Below, piece after piece: positions 35,221 through 45,087 of a stretch of 64,000 nucleotides of DNA (within the stretch, counting starts at the first letter, position 1; each line of letters begins with the position of its first letter). The DNA is from an uncultured bacterium (GTDB lineage: Bacteria > Bacteroidota > Bacteroidia > Bacteroidales > Muribaculaceae), in the NCBI GenBank assembly GCA_905214715.1, contig CAJMMT010000011.1:38988-102987 (forward strand). The letters are read 5' to 3'. The notes below the pieces were generated by a model, which was not told where the DNA came from, did not search any database, and saw only the letters and a program-made list of their open reading frames with translations. The position numbers and the translations under genes are program-made.

Positions 35221-36218
35221 TTTGTTTCTTCGCGAAGATTATAGTTGTTTCTGAGAGTATCGAAACTTCCGGGGTTCGCACGCAATGCCAATGTATCCGC
35301 TTCGGGGTCATAGGAACCCACAATCTTTTCAGCGGTAAGCAGCTCCGGTCTCACATACGGACCCTCAAGACCGCTCTTGTCGATTGTCAGGCCGAAAAAG
35401 CACTCCACTGCCTCAAGCACCATACGGGTAGCTCTCTCCTTTCCCTGACGCGAATATCCGGCAATGTGAAACGTTCCGTAATCGACTTTCTTCAGCAAAT
35501 CGATGTCGAGGTCAGGTTCATTCTCCCAAGTGTCTACGACAGCACGCAAACGACCTTTGGCGACCTCTTTAAGCAACGCCTTGTTGTCTACTACCGGTCC
35601 ACGTGCCGCATTGACCACCAGAGCCTCGTAATGCAAAAGCGCGAGCTCATCGGCTCCGGCAAGATGATAAGTGGCATCGCGTCCCCCGCGGGTAAGAGGG
35701 GTATGGAACGTAACGGCATCCACCCTGGTTAGCAATTCATCGAGAGCGAGATAATTCTCATCTGTATTTCCCGCTCTCTGACGCGGAGGATCGCATACCA
35801 GCACTTCCGCGCCGAGCAGTCTGCCCCACTCCACCACAATACGGCCTACATTGCCCTTTCCCACCACACCGAGCTTGTGATGTCCGGGCTGAAAACCCAT
35901 GCGCAACAGGGCGCTCCATACATATTGAGCTACGGCCGGGGCGTTGCATCCCGGGGCGTTGCAAACCGTTATACCGGCCTTGTCGGTATATCCGAAATCT
36001 ATCTGATCGGTACCTATGGTCGCGGTAGCCACCAGTTTCACCGAACTTCCTTCAAGAAGAGCCGCGTTTACAGGAGTGCGTGTACGGATCATCAACGCAT
36101 CGGCATCCCTGACCAATTCAGGGGTGAACCCGAACTGGTCTACATATATCACCTCGACTCCGGCCACCTCAAGACGGCCCCGGAGAAAAGGTATGTTCTT
36201 ATCGGCTATGATTTTCAT
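35217..36218 (-). CDS. pdxB: 4-phosphoerythronate dehydrogenase
   Basis: NAD-dependent step of pyridoxal-phosphate synthesis. The 333-residue D-2-hydroxyacid dehydrogenase family protein has the NAD-binding GVVGKGNVGRIVVEWG, catalytic Arg in VVNAARGPVVDN, and HIAGYSRQGKERA with the catalytic His. The HIAGYS motif and length favour PdxB over SerA. It is coupled to phoA downstream by a 4-nt overlap. Confidence 0.92.
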   Translation of the reverse strand: MKIIADKNIPFLRGRLEVAGVEVIYVDQFGFTPELVRDADALMIRTRTPVNAALLEGSSVKLVATATIGTDQIDFGYTDKAGITVCNAPGCNAPAVAQYVWSALLRMGFQPGHHKLGVVGKGNVGRIVVEWGRLLGAEVLVCDPPRQRAGNTDENYLALDELLTRVDAVTFHTPLTRGGRDATYHLAGADELALLHYEALVVNAARGPVVDNKALLKEVAKGRLRAVVDTWENEPDLDIDLLKKVDYGTFHIAGYSRQGKERATRMVLEAVECFFGLTIDKSGLEGPYVRPELLTAEKIVGSYDPEADTLALRANPGSFDTLRNNYNLREETK

Positions 36219-36230
36219 AGAAAAGTATCT

Positions 36231-37196
36231 TTAAAACAATATAAGGCCCCAATAGAGAGCCGCGAGTCCGGCCATGATCCATATCCAGAGCGATGTGCGA
36301 TACACATTGTTGAGCGTAAAGAAATTAGTCAGCATCACGGCTATACTGAAATAGGCAGTGGCAAGATAGGCCGCGAGATGACCGCTGTCGACTATCATAC
36401 ACACGGCGCAATATACCGAAAGCAGGTATATGGTATAATTGAACGTTCTTGGCCGCGGATTACCGGCATAAAGTTTCACCATAGTACTGATAGCGCAGAC
36501 AGCCGCACTCAACCATAAGATTCCCAACCCGGCTCCGACGGTAAGAAGCTCGGCTGGAAGTAGGGGACCGTTGGTGAAATTATAGAACTGAGGCAAATGG
36601 AAATCGGATAATTTCAGCAACCCGAATCCTAACCCGATCCAATAGGGGGCCGCCAGTCCCAACAGGAAAGCTATGACCTCACGGAAACGCATGGCCTTAA
36701 GCATCACCGCCGCGATTATCACCATAGGGGCGGCTGTGAGAAAGGCATAGTCTACCATCGAGCCTACGGAAAGGAAAGTAGCCACAAGAAACAGTTCCTG
36801 CGTCGCATTGCGCTGACGGTAGCAGCCGAACAGCACAGAGAAAGCGATCATCCAGAAAACCAGCAGCAACGTCGAGGTGCATAAAAATCCGCTGTCGAGA
36901 GGATTGCTCCCGACAAAAAGCACAAACAGAGCCGGAAGGGTATAGTCGGAATTCTTGATGAAGTTATACCGCTTGTTCAGGAACCATGCCCATAGAGAGG
37001 CGGCTATTATAATGACACCGTTGATAATTCCCGACCAAAGTGGCATGACAGGCCAAAGGTTTGGCGACGGAAGAGAGAGCCCCACATTTGCATCGGGCCG
37101 GAATACGGGACGCAACCATCCTGCGACCGCCATAAAGACAGCCGCAAGAATAATCATAGCTATGTAGGTCTGAGCTACTGTACCCCTACGGTTCAC
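36231..37196 (-). CDS. Polytopic membrane protein of unknown function
   Basis: A 321-residue inner-membrane protein with roughly nine to ten hydrophobic segments, for example AQTYIAMIILAAVFMAVAG, IINGVIIIAASLWAWFL and LWIWIMAGLAALYWGLILF. It resembles the Bacteroidetes DUF6427 group. It overlaps the methyltransferase gene by 4 nt and is co-transcribed. No catalytic motif is visible. Confidence 0.8.
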   Translation of the reverse strand: MNRRGTVAQTYIAMIILAAVFMAVAGWLRPVFRPDANVGLSLPSPNLWPVMPLWSGIINGVIIIAASLWAWFLNKRYNFIKNSDYTLPALFVLFVGSNPLDSGFLCTSTLLLVFWMIAFSVLFGCYRQRNATQELFLVATFLSVGSMVDYAFLTAAPMVIIAAVMLKAMRFREVIAFLLGLAAPYWIGLGFGLLKLSDFHLPQFYNFTNGPLLPAELLTVGAGLGILWLSAAVCAISTMVKLYAGNPRPRTFNYTIYLLSVYCAVCMIVDSGHLAAYLATAYFSIAVMLTNFFTLNNVYRTSLWIWIMAGLAALYWGLILF

Positions 37197-38899
37197 TCTT
37201 CCTCGTTATTGAAATCCCGGTTGTTTCCCTTGCGACGGGACCGCAACAGTCCGAATCCGTTTCCGAAACGTGTTTCCGTATAGTTTTCAAGCTTGGGACC
37301 TTTGTCCACTACCTTTCTGGGCTCGCCATAGCGACGACCGCCATCATTTCCGCTAAAGCCACCCTTGGCATCCTTCTTACGGAAATCCTTTTTGGAATCT
37401 CGTTTCCCACCCTTCCTGAAGTCAGCGCGATATCCCTTGTTGAAATCATCGCGGTTGAAATCATCGCGGAATTCCATGCCGGATTCCTTTCTGGATTCTT
37501 TGTGGTTCTCTTTCCGGAATTCTTTCTTGTATTCCTTTTTGTACTCCCTACCCTCGCCTTTTCCCCGGCCTCCACGCTGATTCTGGTCTCGTTCCTCGCG
37601 CATTTTACGAGGTTTGCCGCCGGTATTTCCATACTTGCGCGTCTCACGGTCCCATTCGCGGTCTGAAAGATGACGGCCACGGGTAACGCTTTCGGCAATC
37701 ACACCGTTGTCTTCCTTCACACTGTTGCCTCCGGCACGGAAATCATTATATCGTCCTGCAAAAATCACATACTCCCTGAGCGAACATTCAAGAGCGCCGT
37801 TGTGCAGTGAAATCTTAGTCGAGGGTTTGAATCCTATTTCGGCAAACTGTTCGTCGGTCATGCCGATAATCCATGCATGCCAGCCTGTGAAATTGCTCTT
37901 CAGGTCAGAACCGATACGGCTCCACAGGGAATCCATATCGCCGGGACGCAGACGGCGCCCATAAGGAGGATTCGTCACCAAGACACCCTCTTCAGCAGTA
38001 GGACGGGCCTCCGACATAGACATGCACTCTACGGTGATCATATTGTCGAGGCGCGCATTCTTTATATTGGCGTTGGCTATGGCCACAGCCATCGGATCTT
38101 TGTCCGATCCGGTTATCCGGCACATCACGTCGCGCTCCTGAGAATCGTCGTTATAGATAGACTCGAAAAGGTCCGCATCGAAATCATCCCATTTCTCGAA
38201 AGCGAAACCCTGACGGTATATTCCCGGATTTATATTGGCGGCGATCATGGCCGCTTCAGTCAGGAATGTACCCGAGCCGCACATAGGATCCATGAAGTCC
38301 ACATCGCCACGCCATCCTGTCATCATGATGATACCGGCCGCGAGCACCTCGTTGATAGGAGCTTCGGTATTTTCCACCTTATATCCACGCTTGGAAAGGG
38401 GCTCGCCGCTTGAATCGAGCGAGATTGTAACGCGGTTTTCGAATATATGCACGTTAAGCATACGGTCGGCGCCCTCCAGACGTACCGAAGGACGTTTCCC
38501 GCACTTGTCCTGGAAATAATCCACGATACCGTCTTTAACTCTGTAAGTAACATATTTCGAGTGAGTGAAACGCGAACCGCTGATAGTCGAATCTACCGAG
38601 AAAGTCAGCTCGGGAGAGAGAAACTCGCTCCAATCCAAATCTCTTACCCGGTCGTAAAGCTCGTCGGGATCTTCGGCGGTGAATTTCGCGATAGGCTTGA
38701 GTATGCGCAGCGCAGTGCGGCAACACAAGTTAGCCTTATACATGATTTCGAGGTTCCCCTCGAACGAGACCATACGCTGGCCTATTTCAACGTTTTTGGC
38801 GCCCAAAAGTATAAGTTCCTGAGCTAAAACCTCTTCAAGACCCTGAAAGGTTTTGGCAACCATCGGGAAAACATCGGAGGGCGTCTGTGTATTGTCCAT
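37193..38899 (-). CDS. rlmL: THUMP-domain 23S rRNA (guanine) methyltransferase with basic tail
   Basis: RNA guanine-N2 methyltransferase of the RlmL/YcbY N-half type, 568 residues: THUMP domain (about 45-160), Rossmann methyltransferase (about 165-385) with DPMCGSGTFLTEAAM and the base-flipping motif NPPYGRRL. The last 150 residues are a Lys/Arg/Glu-rich low-complexity tail with short repeats such as EYKKEYKKEFRKE and FRDDFNRDDFNKG, unlikely to fold and suited to RNA binding. It follows ftsZ after 63 nt. Confidence 0.88.
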   Translation of the reverse strand: MDNTQTPSDVFPMVAKTFQGLEEVLAQELILLGAKNVEIGQRMVSFEGNLEIMYKANLCCRTALRILKPIAKFTAEDPDELYDRVRDLDWSEFLSPELTFSVDSTISGSRFTHSKYVTYRVKDGIVDYFQDKCGKRPSVRLEGADRMLNVHIFENRVTISLDSSGEPLSKRGYKVENTEAPINEVLAAGIIMMTGWRGDVDFMDPMCGSGTFLTEAAMIAANINPGIYRQGFAFEKWDDFDADLFESIYNDDSQERDVMCRITGSDKDPMAVAIANANIKNARLDNMITVECMSMSEARPTAEEGVLVTNPPYGRRLRPGDMDSLWSRIGSDLKSNFTGWHAWIIGMTDEQFAEIGFKPSTKISLHNGALECSLREYVIFAGRYNDFRAGGNSVKEDNGVIAESVTRGRHLSDREWDRETRKYGNTGGKPRKMREERDQNQRGGRGKGEGREYKKEYKKEFRKENHKESRKESGMEFRDDFNRDDFNKGYRADFRKGGKRDSKKDFRKKDAKGGFSGNDGGRRYGEPRKVVDKGPKLENYTETRFGNGFGLLRSRRKGNNRDFNNEEE

Positions 38900-38962
38900 C
38901 TGTGAGTTAATTGTTTTTTGCCATAATCGGGACTGCCTGACGGCGACCCTGACTATACTCTC

Positions 38963-40330
38963 TTAGAAAGTAATTGGTTCGGAAGAACGATTGTTTGGTT
39001 TCGGTTTTATTTCTGTTTCGGCCGCCGTCACTGTGCCGCTGTTGCGATGCCGTATGGCGCGCAGCTCTTCGCTGAACCGCTGGTCGCGGTCCAGAGCCGG
39101 CACTCTTTCGAGAAGGTCGGTCAAATCATGGTCATCAAGTTCCTGAGGCGTGAGCACCACATATTTCGACTTGGCGGCGTCGCGCATCTGGCGGGTCATT
39201 TTTTCTGTGCCGTAAACCTCGGCTATAATCTCCTTGCTCTCGCGGGTATCGGTATCCGGAGCTTCTTTCTCCCGTTTCCCCTCTATCACTATCGGACCCT
39301 CTTTCTTCTTGTCGTCGCGCAGCGTAACGTCAAATCCGGAAGCGAGAACTGTAATCTTGACACGCTCTCCCATTTCGGGATTGTCTCCCACACCCCACTT
39401 CACGTCAATAGAACTCGGCAGGGTATCGGTAAACTGGCGGATCTCGCTCATTTCCTGCATGCTTATGGCATGACCGTCATCCTTAGAGCAGATTATCTTA
39501 AGAAGCAGACGCTTCGAGGTCTTAAGGTCGTGCGACTTCATGAGAGGGGAACGCAGGGCTTCGTTGATAGCCTGTGCCACACGGTGTTCGCCCTCGCCAT
39601 AAGCAGTGGCGATAATAGCCGTTCCGGCATCTCGCAACGTGGTCTTCACATCCTGGAAATCGACGTTTATATAACACTTTTCGCTTATGATCTCGGATAT
39701 GGAACGTGCGGCGTTGGCCAGCGTGTCGTCCGCCTTTTTGAAAGCGTTGAAGAGATTCAGGTCTTTGTAAAGCTCTATCAGATTCTCATTGTTGATAACC
39801 AACAGCGCGTCGACATGCTTTTTCATCTCTTTGGCACCGTCGAGAGCCTTAAGAATCTTCTTCTCGCCTTCGAAGAAGAAGGGCACGGTAACTATACCGA
39901 TGGTAAGCATCCCCGCCTCTTTGGCGATACGGGCCACCGTAGGGGCGGCCCCGGTACCGGTACCGCCGCCCATTCCGGCTGTTATGAAGACCATCTCGGT
40001 CTTGTCGTTAAACAGAGCTTTAATCTCATTTTCGGAAGCTTCTGCGCACTGGCGCCCTACTTCCGGTTTGTTTCCCGCACCGAGACCGTGGGTTATCTCC
40101 GGCCCGAGGCATATCTTCGTGGGCACCGGCGAGAGGTCCAGAGCCTGCTGGTCTGTGTTGCAGAGCACAAAGTTCACATAAGGTATGTTCTGCTGATACA
40201 TATAATTCACGGCATTGCCGCCACCGCCGCCTACTCCTATCACCTTTATGATAGAGGGGGTGCTGTCATCGAATACTCCGGTAACTCCTTCGATATCGGG
40301 ATCTATATTGGGTGTGTAGTTTGAATCCAC
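38963..40330 (-). CDS. ftsZ: Cell division protein FtsZ
   Basis: Tubulin-like GTPase that forms the division ring. The 455-residue protein has GVGGGGGNAVNYM (about 32-44) and the tubulin signature GGGTGTGAAP (121-130), then a long charged linker (about 330-440) and a short C-terminal peptide. Last gene of the dcw cluster, directly after ftsA. Confidence 0.98.
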   Translation of the reverse strand: MDSNYTPNIDPDIEGVTGVFDDSTPSIIKVIGVGGGGGNAVNYMYQQNIPYVNFVLCNTDQQALDLSPVPTKICLGPEITHGLGAGNKPEVGRQCAEASENEIKALFNDKTEMVFITAGMGGGTGTGAAPTVARIAKEAGMLTIGIVTVPFFFEGEKKILKALDGAKEMKKHVDALLVINNENLIELYKDLNLFNAFKKADDTLANAARSISEIISEKCYINVDFQDVKTTLRDAGTAIIATAYGEGEHRVAQAINEALRSPLMKSHDLKTSKRLLLKIICSKDDGHAISMQEMSEIRQFTDTLPSSIDVKWGVGDNPEMGERVKITVLASGFDVTLRDDKKKEGPIVIEGKREKEAPDTDTRESKEIIAEVYGTEKMTRQMRDAAKSKYVVLTPQELDDHDLTDLLERVPALDRDQRFSEELRAIRHRNSGTVTAAETEIKPKPNNRSSEPITF

Positions 40331-40362
40331 TTTATTCTAATGTTGAGGTGAGTGTAATGCAA

Positions 40363-41694
40363 TCAGTAAAGGTCTGAATCTCCTTCATCATCTTTGGGAA
40401 CGAACATTCGTGACAGCCCGTCGGTAAGGCCTGACCAGAATTTGTTCTTTTTCTTTTTGCCGGCCTCAGGTATTTTAGGTTCGACACCCACTTCCGGTTC
40501 ATCCTCGCCACCCACATAACCGGTTGGCGGAAGCTCCTGAGCGGCAGGCATCTCAAGACACTCCTTATCGGTAAGGTCTGCCCCTGCATACAGAAGGCTC
40601 ACGGCCTGAATAAGGTCGAAGCCCGAAATCTTAGGCGACTCTATGCGCACATAGGCCGGAAGCCGGCCCATGCGTACCGGCAAGCCGCTCTGACGTTCAA
40701 GCAGTTCGGTCATGCCGCTCAGCTTCGCGCCTCCACCGATGCATATAATGCCGGCGGGAAGGTCTTTCTCGCTTAGTCCCGCATATTCGATTTGCTCCAC
40801 CACATTGGCGACAATCTCTTCCGCACGTGCCACCACCATCGCCGACACGTCGCTCAGTTTCACCCCTCCCAGGTTCAGATTGGCGGCAGATTGGGCCGGC
40901 ATGGCGTTTCCGGAGGTAACCTTTATTTCCTCGGCCTTTTCTTCAAGCAGATTCAAGTGAGTTAGGTCGCGGGTTATATTGCGCGCTCCTAAAGGAATTG
41001 TGGCCAGATAAACAAGGAATCCCTTGCGGTATATGGTTACGGTAGTGGTCTCGGCACCCATGTCAACGAGCATACATCCCAACCTCTTCTCCTCTTCAGG
41101 GAGCACCACCAGCCCGGTGGCGAGAGCGGTAACCATGAAGTCGCAGCGGAGATGCAGTTTATCGGCTACGGTACGTTCCACATTGCGGCGAAGGCTCGGA
41201 CGGCAGACCATCAGATCATAAATCGCCGAGATGGAATTTCCGGTGGTCCCTTTGGGATTGTGTGTCTCAAGCTTGCCTACGGTATATGTACGGTCTACCG
41301 CATCGACCACCTCAAGGGTATTGTCGATAGCGGTATCGAGAGCCTGGTTGCGCAGACGTTCCAGTATTTCCGAGGTAATTTCGGTATCGTCTACCAGCTT
41401 AAGTGTGACTTCAGTCGTGATAGACCTCATGGACTGACCGTTAAGACCCACGAACACACCGGTAATCTTTCTCGGGGAGACCATAGGATTGTTTTCAAGA
41501 CTCTCTATTACCCGGGCCACACGTCTCGAGGTTTCTTCAAGATTCTGGATATGTCCGTAACGGACAGCCTCGGTATGCCGTTCCTGTTCCGCCGCTATTA
41601 TATCGACGTGTCCTCCGGGGTGAAGCACACCCACCACGCCGGTTATTTTGGAGCTGCTTATGTCGAGCGCAGCTATATATCTTTCGTTATCCAT
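40363..41694 (-). CDS. ftsA: Cell division protein FtsA
   Basis: Actin-like membrane tether for FtsZ. The 443-residue protein has the nucleotide-binding patterns ALDISSSKITGVVG (N-terminal), LVDMGAETTTVTIY and GIICIGGGAKLSGM. The C-terminal basic stretch (KKKKNKFWSGLTDGLSRMF) is a likely membrane-binding helix. It lies between ftsQ and ftsZ. Confidence 0.97.
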   Translation of the reverse strand: MDNERYIAALDISSSKITGVVGVLHPGGHVDIIAAEQERHTEAVRYGHIQNLEETSRRVARVIESLENNPMVSPRKITGVFVGLNGQSMRSITTEVTLKLVDDTEITSEILERLRNQALDTAIDNTLEVVDAVDRTYTVGKLETHNPKGTTGNSISAIYDLMVCRPSLRRNVERTVADKLHLRCDFMVTALATGLVVLPEEEKRLGCMLVDMGAETTTVTIYRKGFLVYLATIPLGARNITRDLTHLNLLEEKAEEIKVTSGNAMPAQSAANLNLGGVKLSDVSAMVVARAEEIVANVVEQIEYAGLSEKDLPAGIICIGGGAKLSGMTELLERQSGLPVRMGRLPAYVRIESPKISGFDLIQAVSLLYAGADLTDKECLEMPAAQELPPTGYVGGEDEPEVGVEPKIPEAGKKKKNKFWSGLTDGLSRMFVPKDDEGDSDLY

Positions 41695-41708
41695 TTCAAT
41701 AATAGTTT

Positions 41709-42578
41709 TTAGCGGTCCGGACTGTGGGCCGTGTTAAGGTGTTCGGTTCCCCCCTCTTCCAGTCCTTCGAGGGTCGCCTCTTCCATATCGGTGTAATCCT
41801 CTTCGGCGAGATAGTCGGTCCTCTCCGCCTTATCACGCCTTGTGCATACAATCTGGTTGCGGAATTTCACCGAGATAGTATCGTATGTCTGCCATCCCTT
41901 ACGGGGAAGTATATTCATGTAAGCCGTCATTATTCCCTGTCGTTTCTCGACAAGGCGGCTTGTGTCTCCTATGTTTATAACATGCCCGTTCAAACGCGAT
42001 ATCAGCAGGATATTGTCGGGGTCGTCGGCCTTTACCGATGAAATAAGAAGTTTCAGCTTGGGGTCGTTGTTCACGAATCTGACCACCGGCAGCAACGATA
42101 CAGCGGGGAACCTGCGAGAAAAACGACCCTGGACAATGGGGACATCCACAAAGAACTTCGCGTTGGCATCGATACGTTTGCCATCTTTGTTGACATAGTA
42201 ACTTATACCTCCGGGTTCGAACACACGTATTTCAGGTATCAGCGGCACCGCCTTGACATTAAGTTTGCCGTCGGGCAAAAGCATACATTCCATGCTCTCG
42301 AAATTATTGAATTTCGAGAGGAAGCGCTCTATCTCAAGGGTGTTGATGGTATTGAGATGGGCACCGACAATCTTGCGCGGATACTTGTTGAGCTCTGAAC
42401 GCAATCCCACGGCGGCCACCGAGTCGGCCACTCCGCGTGAAGCATCTATCTCCACGGTGATTCCGGTACATACATGACGGTCGGCCTCGGTACGACCCCA
42501 TACGGCCATTACCGAGACATAAGCCAGCAGAAGCGCCAGCACACACCATTTCAGTACCGTTTTACCCATTTTCGGCAA
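41709..42578 (-). CDS. ftsQ: Cell division protein FtsQ
   Basis: Single-pass inner-membrane division protein, 289 residues: a short cytosolic start, one membrane segment (VLKWCVLALLLAYVSVMAVWG, about 9-29) and a periplasmic part with the POTRA-like and beta regions. Sequence is weakly conserved, so the call rests on topology and its place between murC and ftsA. It overlaps murC by 17 bp. Confidence 0.88.
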   Translation of the reverse strand: MPKMGKTVLKWCVLALLLAYVSVMAVWGRTEADRHVCTGITVEIDASRGVADSVAAVGLRSELNKYPRKIVGAHLNTINTLEIERFLSKFNNFESMECMLLPDGKLNVKAVPLIPEIRVFEPGGISYYVNKDGKRIDANAKFFVDVPIVQGRFSRRFPAVSLLPVVRFVNNDPKLKLLISSVKADDPDNILLISRLNGHVINIGDTSRLVEKRQGIMTAYMNILPRKGWQTYDTISVKFRNQIVCTRRDKAERTDYLAEEDYTDMEEATLEGLEEGGTEHLNTAHSPDR

Positions 42579-43965
42579 GAATCGCGCTAATTTCAGGGAG
42601 CAGACGGTTTATGTCGGCCGCTCCGAGGGTCATAAGCACCTCAAAGTTACTTCTTTTTATCAATTCAGGCAAATCTTTGCGTTCACAGTATATTTTTTCA
42701 GCACCCTTTATCCGGTCAAGTATAATCTTGCTGTCAACTCCCGGAATCGGTTCTTCGCGCGCGGGATATATCTCAGGCATGATCACACGGTCGGCCGAAG
42801 AGAGTGCTTCGGCAAATTCAGGAGCGAAGTCGCGTGTGCGCGTGTAGAGGTGCGGCTGGAATATCACCGTGATATGTCTGCCGGGATAAAGCTTCCTCAC
42901 CGAGCGTATGGAAGCCGACACCTCGCCCGGAGAATGGGCATAGTCATCTATAAGCACCGGACGCGACTTGTCGGTCGCATCTCCTCTCATCCATATCTGG
43001 AAACGCCTTTCGGCCCCCATGAAAGTCTTGAGCCCCTCTCTTACCGTTTCGGGCGACGCGCCGAGCCGCAACGCTGCGGCCGCGGCCGCTACGGCGTTAT
43101 CAACGTTAATCTCTACCGGCACACCAAGTTCCAGATTATCAAGCCTCAGACCATCGGGACCTTCGATAGTAAAGAAAAGACGGCCAGGTTCGTAGCGGAG
43201 TTCGGAACTCCGCCAGTCAGCCTCCCCTCTCTCGGCTTCCGTAGCGGCGGGGCCGCAATATTTCTCTATTCTCACTTCGCTGCCAACGCGCGGACGAAGT
43301 TTGAGCCCGGTATGCAGCAGAAGCAGTCCTCCGGGACGAATCAACTCTGTGAATCTCGCGAATCCCTCCAGATAGCCCGCCTCATCGCCATAGATGTCGA
43401 GATGGTCAGGGTCAGTGGAAGTTATGATCGCCAATGTAGGCGAAAGCCAATGAAACGAACGGTCATACTCATCAGCCTCCACCACCGCCCGTCCCGATTG
43501 AGGAGCGAGCATGAGATTGGAACCAGTATTTCGCAATATTCCACCTAAGAATGCATTGGTACCTCGAGGAGTAAGGCCGAGTATATGGGCAAGCATGGAT
43601 GATGTCGTTGTCTTGCCATGGGAGCCGGCCACGCAAATGGCCTCCCCTTCAGCGGTGATGCGCCCCAGAAGCTGAGCACGCTTCACAATCTCCAGACCAC
43701 GGCTTCTCAGCTCGGAAAGTATCAGATTGGAATCGTCTACAGCCGGAGTGCGTACCACAAGAGTCTCTTCAGGATTCAGGAATTCCTTCGGTATCAGGGT
43801 GGGATCATCGTCGAATACCAATCGCGCACCCTCGCTCTGCAGGGCATCGGTAAGGTCGGAAGGAGTGCGGTCATAACCCGCCACCTCCAGACCGTGCGCC
43901 ATAGCGTAACGCTCCAGATTAGCCATCCCTATTCCTCCGGCCCCCACGAAATATACTCTTTTCAT
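42562..43965 (-). CDS. murC: UDP-N-acetylmuramate-L-alanine ligase
   Basis: Adds the first amino acid of the peptidoglycan stem. The 467-residue Mur ligase has the N-terminal nucleotide site VGAGGIGMANLERYA and ATP loop AGSHGKTTTS (113-122), then DYAHSPGEV in the C domain. It lies 12 nt after murG. Confidence 0.97.
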   Translation of the reverse strand: MKRVYFVGAGGIGMANLERYAMAHGLEVAGYDRTPSDLTDALQSEGARLVFDDDPTLIPKEFLNPEETLVVRTPAVDDSNLILSELRSRGLEIVKRAQLLGRITAEGEAICVAGSHGKTTTSSMLAHILGLTPRGTNAFLGGILRNTGSNLMLAPQSGRAVVEADEYDRSFHWLSPTLAIITSTDPDHLDIYGDEAGYLEGFARFTELIRPGGLLLLHTGLKLRPRVGSEVRIEKYCGPAATEAERGEADWRSSELRYEPGRLFFTIEGPDGLRLDNLELGVPVEINVDNAVAAAAAALRLGASPETVREGLKTFMGAERRFQIWMRGDATDKSRPVLIDDYAHSPGEVSASIRSVRKLYPGRHITVIFQPHLYTRTRDFAPEFAEALSSADRVIMPEIYPAREEPIPGVDSKIILDRIKGAEKIYCERKDLPELIKRSNFEVLMTLGAADINRLLPEISAILAENG

Positions 43966-43977
43966 CTCTTATGCCAG

Positions 43978-45087
43978 TTATCTTGCTCCCCCTTCAAGTA
44001 TCGCCATAACACGGTCGGCTATCTTCTCATCGCTGTTCAGATGGGCCATGGCGCGGGCGTTTCTTCCGGTCTCCTTCAATAGTTCGGAGTCGCCGAGCAG
44101 CCTCATTATCGCGGGGCCGAGCTTCTCTCTCGCCTCCGAATCAGTAATCATGAAAGCCGCGTTTTTGTTCACCAGAGCCATGGCGTTCTTGGTCTGATGG
44201 TCTTCGGCCACATTAGGGCTGGGCACCAGAATTGCAGGCTTACCCAGCAATTCTATTTCGCTGATCGCACCGGCGCCGGCACGCGACACCACAAGAGTGG
44301 CGGCCATATATGCCGCGGCCATATCCGATATGAAAGGAGTAACCACTACCCCTTTCAGACCCTTGGCATCGGCTGTGGCACGCCCGGCGAAACTCTTGCC
44401 TGTCTGCCATATGACCTGTATTCCACTATCGGCAAGCTCTTTTACCGAACGCTCCATGCTCTCGTTAAGGGTAAGCGCCCCCAGACTACCGCCCACTATA
44501 AGCACTGTGGCCTTGTCAGGATGCAGCCCGAAGCGGCCCCGGGCCTCTTTCGGTGTCAGAGCGGTATCGCAAAGGTCTTTGCGCACAGGGTTTCCGGTAA
44601 CGACAATCTTGTCGGCCGGGAAGAAACGGTCCATTCCCGGATATGCGACGCATATATCCCTGGCTTTTTGAGCCAGCAGCTTGTTGGTAACGCCGGCATA
44701 TGAATTCTGTTCCTGCAGCAGAGTCGGGACACCGGCCCTCTGGGCCGCCTTAAGGGTAGGTCCGGAACAATACCCTCCTACTCCGACAGCGATATCAGGC
44801 TTGAAATCAGCCACAATCTTGCGGGCTTTGCGAATGCTCCTCCACAGTTTCAGCAGTACGCCGAAATTGCGCCACAGACGCTTGCGGTCGAATCCTGCCA
44901 CCGGAAGACCTATTATTCTGTAACCGGCCGCCGGCACTTTCTCCATTTCCATCCGATTGTCGGCCCCTACAAACAGAATCTCCATATCCTGACGACGTTT
45001 CAAAGCGTTGGCTATCGAAAGCGCCGGGAATATATGTCCACCTGTACCCCCGCCCGATATCAGAACTCTGTACTTTCTATTTTTCAT
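43978..45087 (-). CDS. murG: UDP-GlcNAc:lipid I transferase MurG
   Basis: Makes lipid II at the inner face of the membrane. The 369-residue GT28 enzyme has the N-terminal loop SGGGTGGHIFPAL, ALNESMERS-like VGGSLGALTLNES and the donor site SRAGAGAISEIELLGKPAIL. It starts inside the ftsW stop (ATGA). Confidence 0.97.
   Translation of the reverse strand: MKNRKYRVLISGGGTGGHIFPALSIANALKRRQDMEILFVGADNRMEMEKVPAAGYRIIGLPVAGFDRKRLWRNFGVLLKLWRSIRKARKIVADFKPDIAVGVGGYCSGPTLKAAQRAGVPTLLQEQNSYAGVTNKLLAQKARDICVAYPGMDRFFPADKIVVTGNPVRKDLCDTALTPKEARGRFGLHPDKATVLIVGGSLGALTLNESMERSVKELADSGIQVIWQTGKSFAGRATADAKGLKGVVVTPFISDMAAAYMAATLVVSRAGAGAISEIELLGKPAILVPSPNVAEDHQTKNAMALVNKNAAFMITDSEAREKLGPAIMRLLGDSELLKETGRNARAMAHLNSDEKIADRVMAILEGGAR

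Noticed and set aside
39047..40324. A 425-codon plus-strand frame opposite ftsZ
   Set aside because: ftsZ is certain, and the antisense product is an unstructured shadow of its codon bias.
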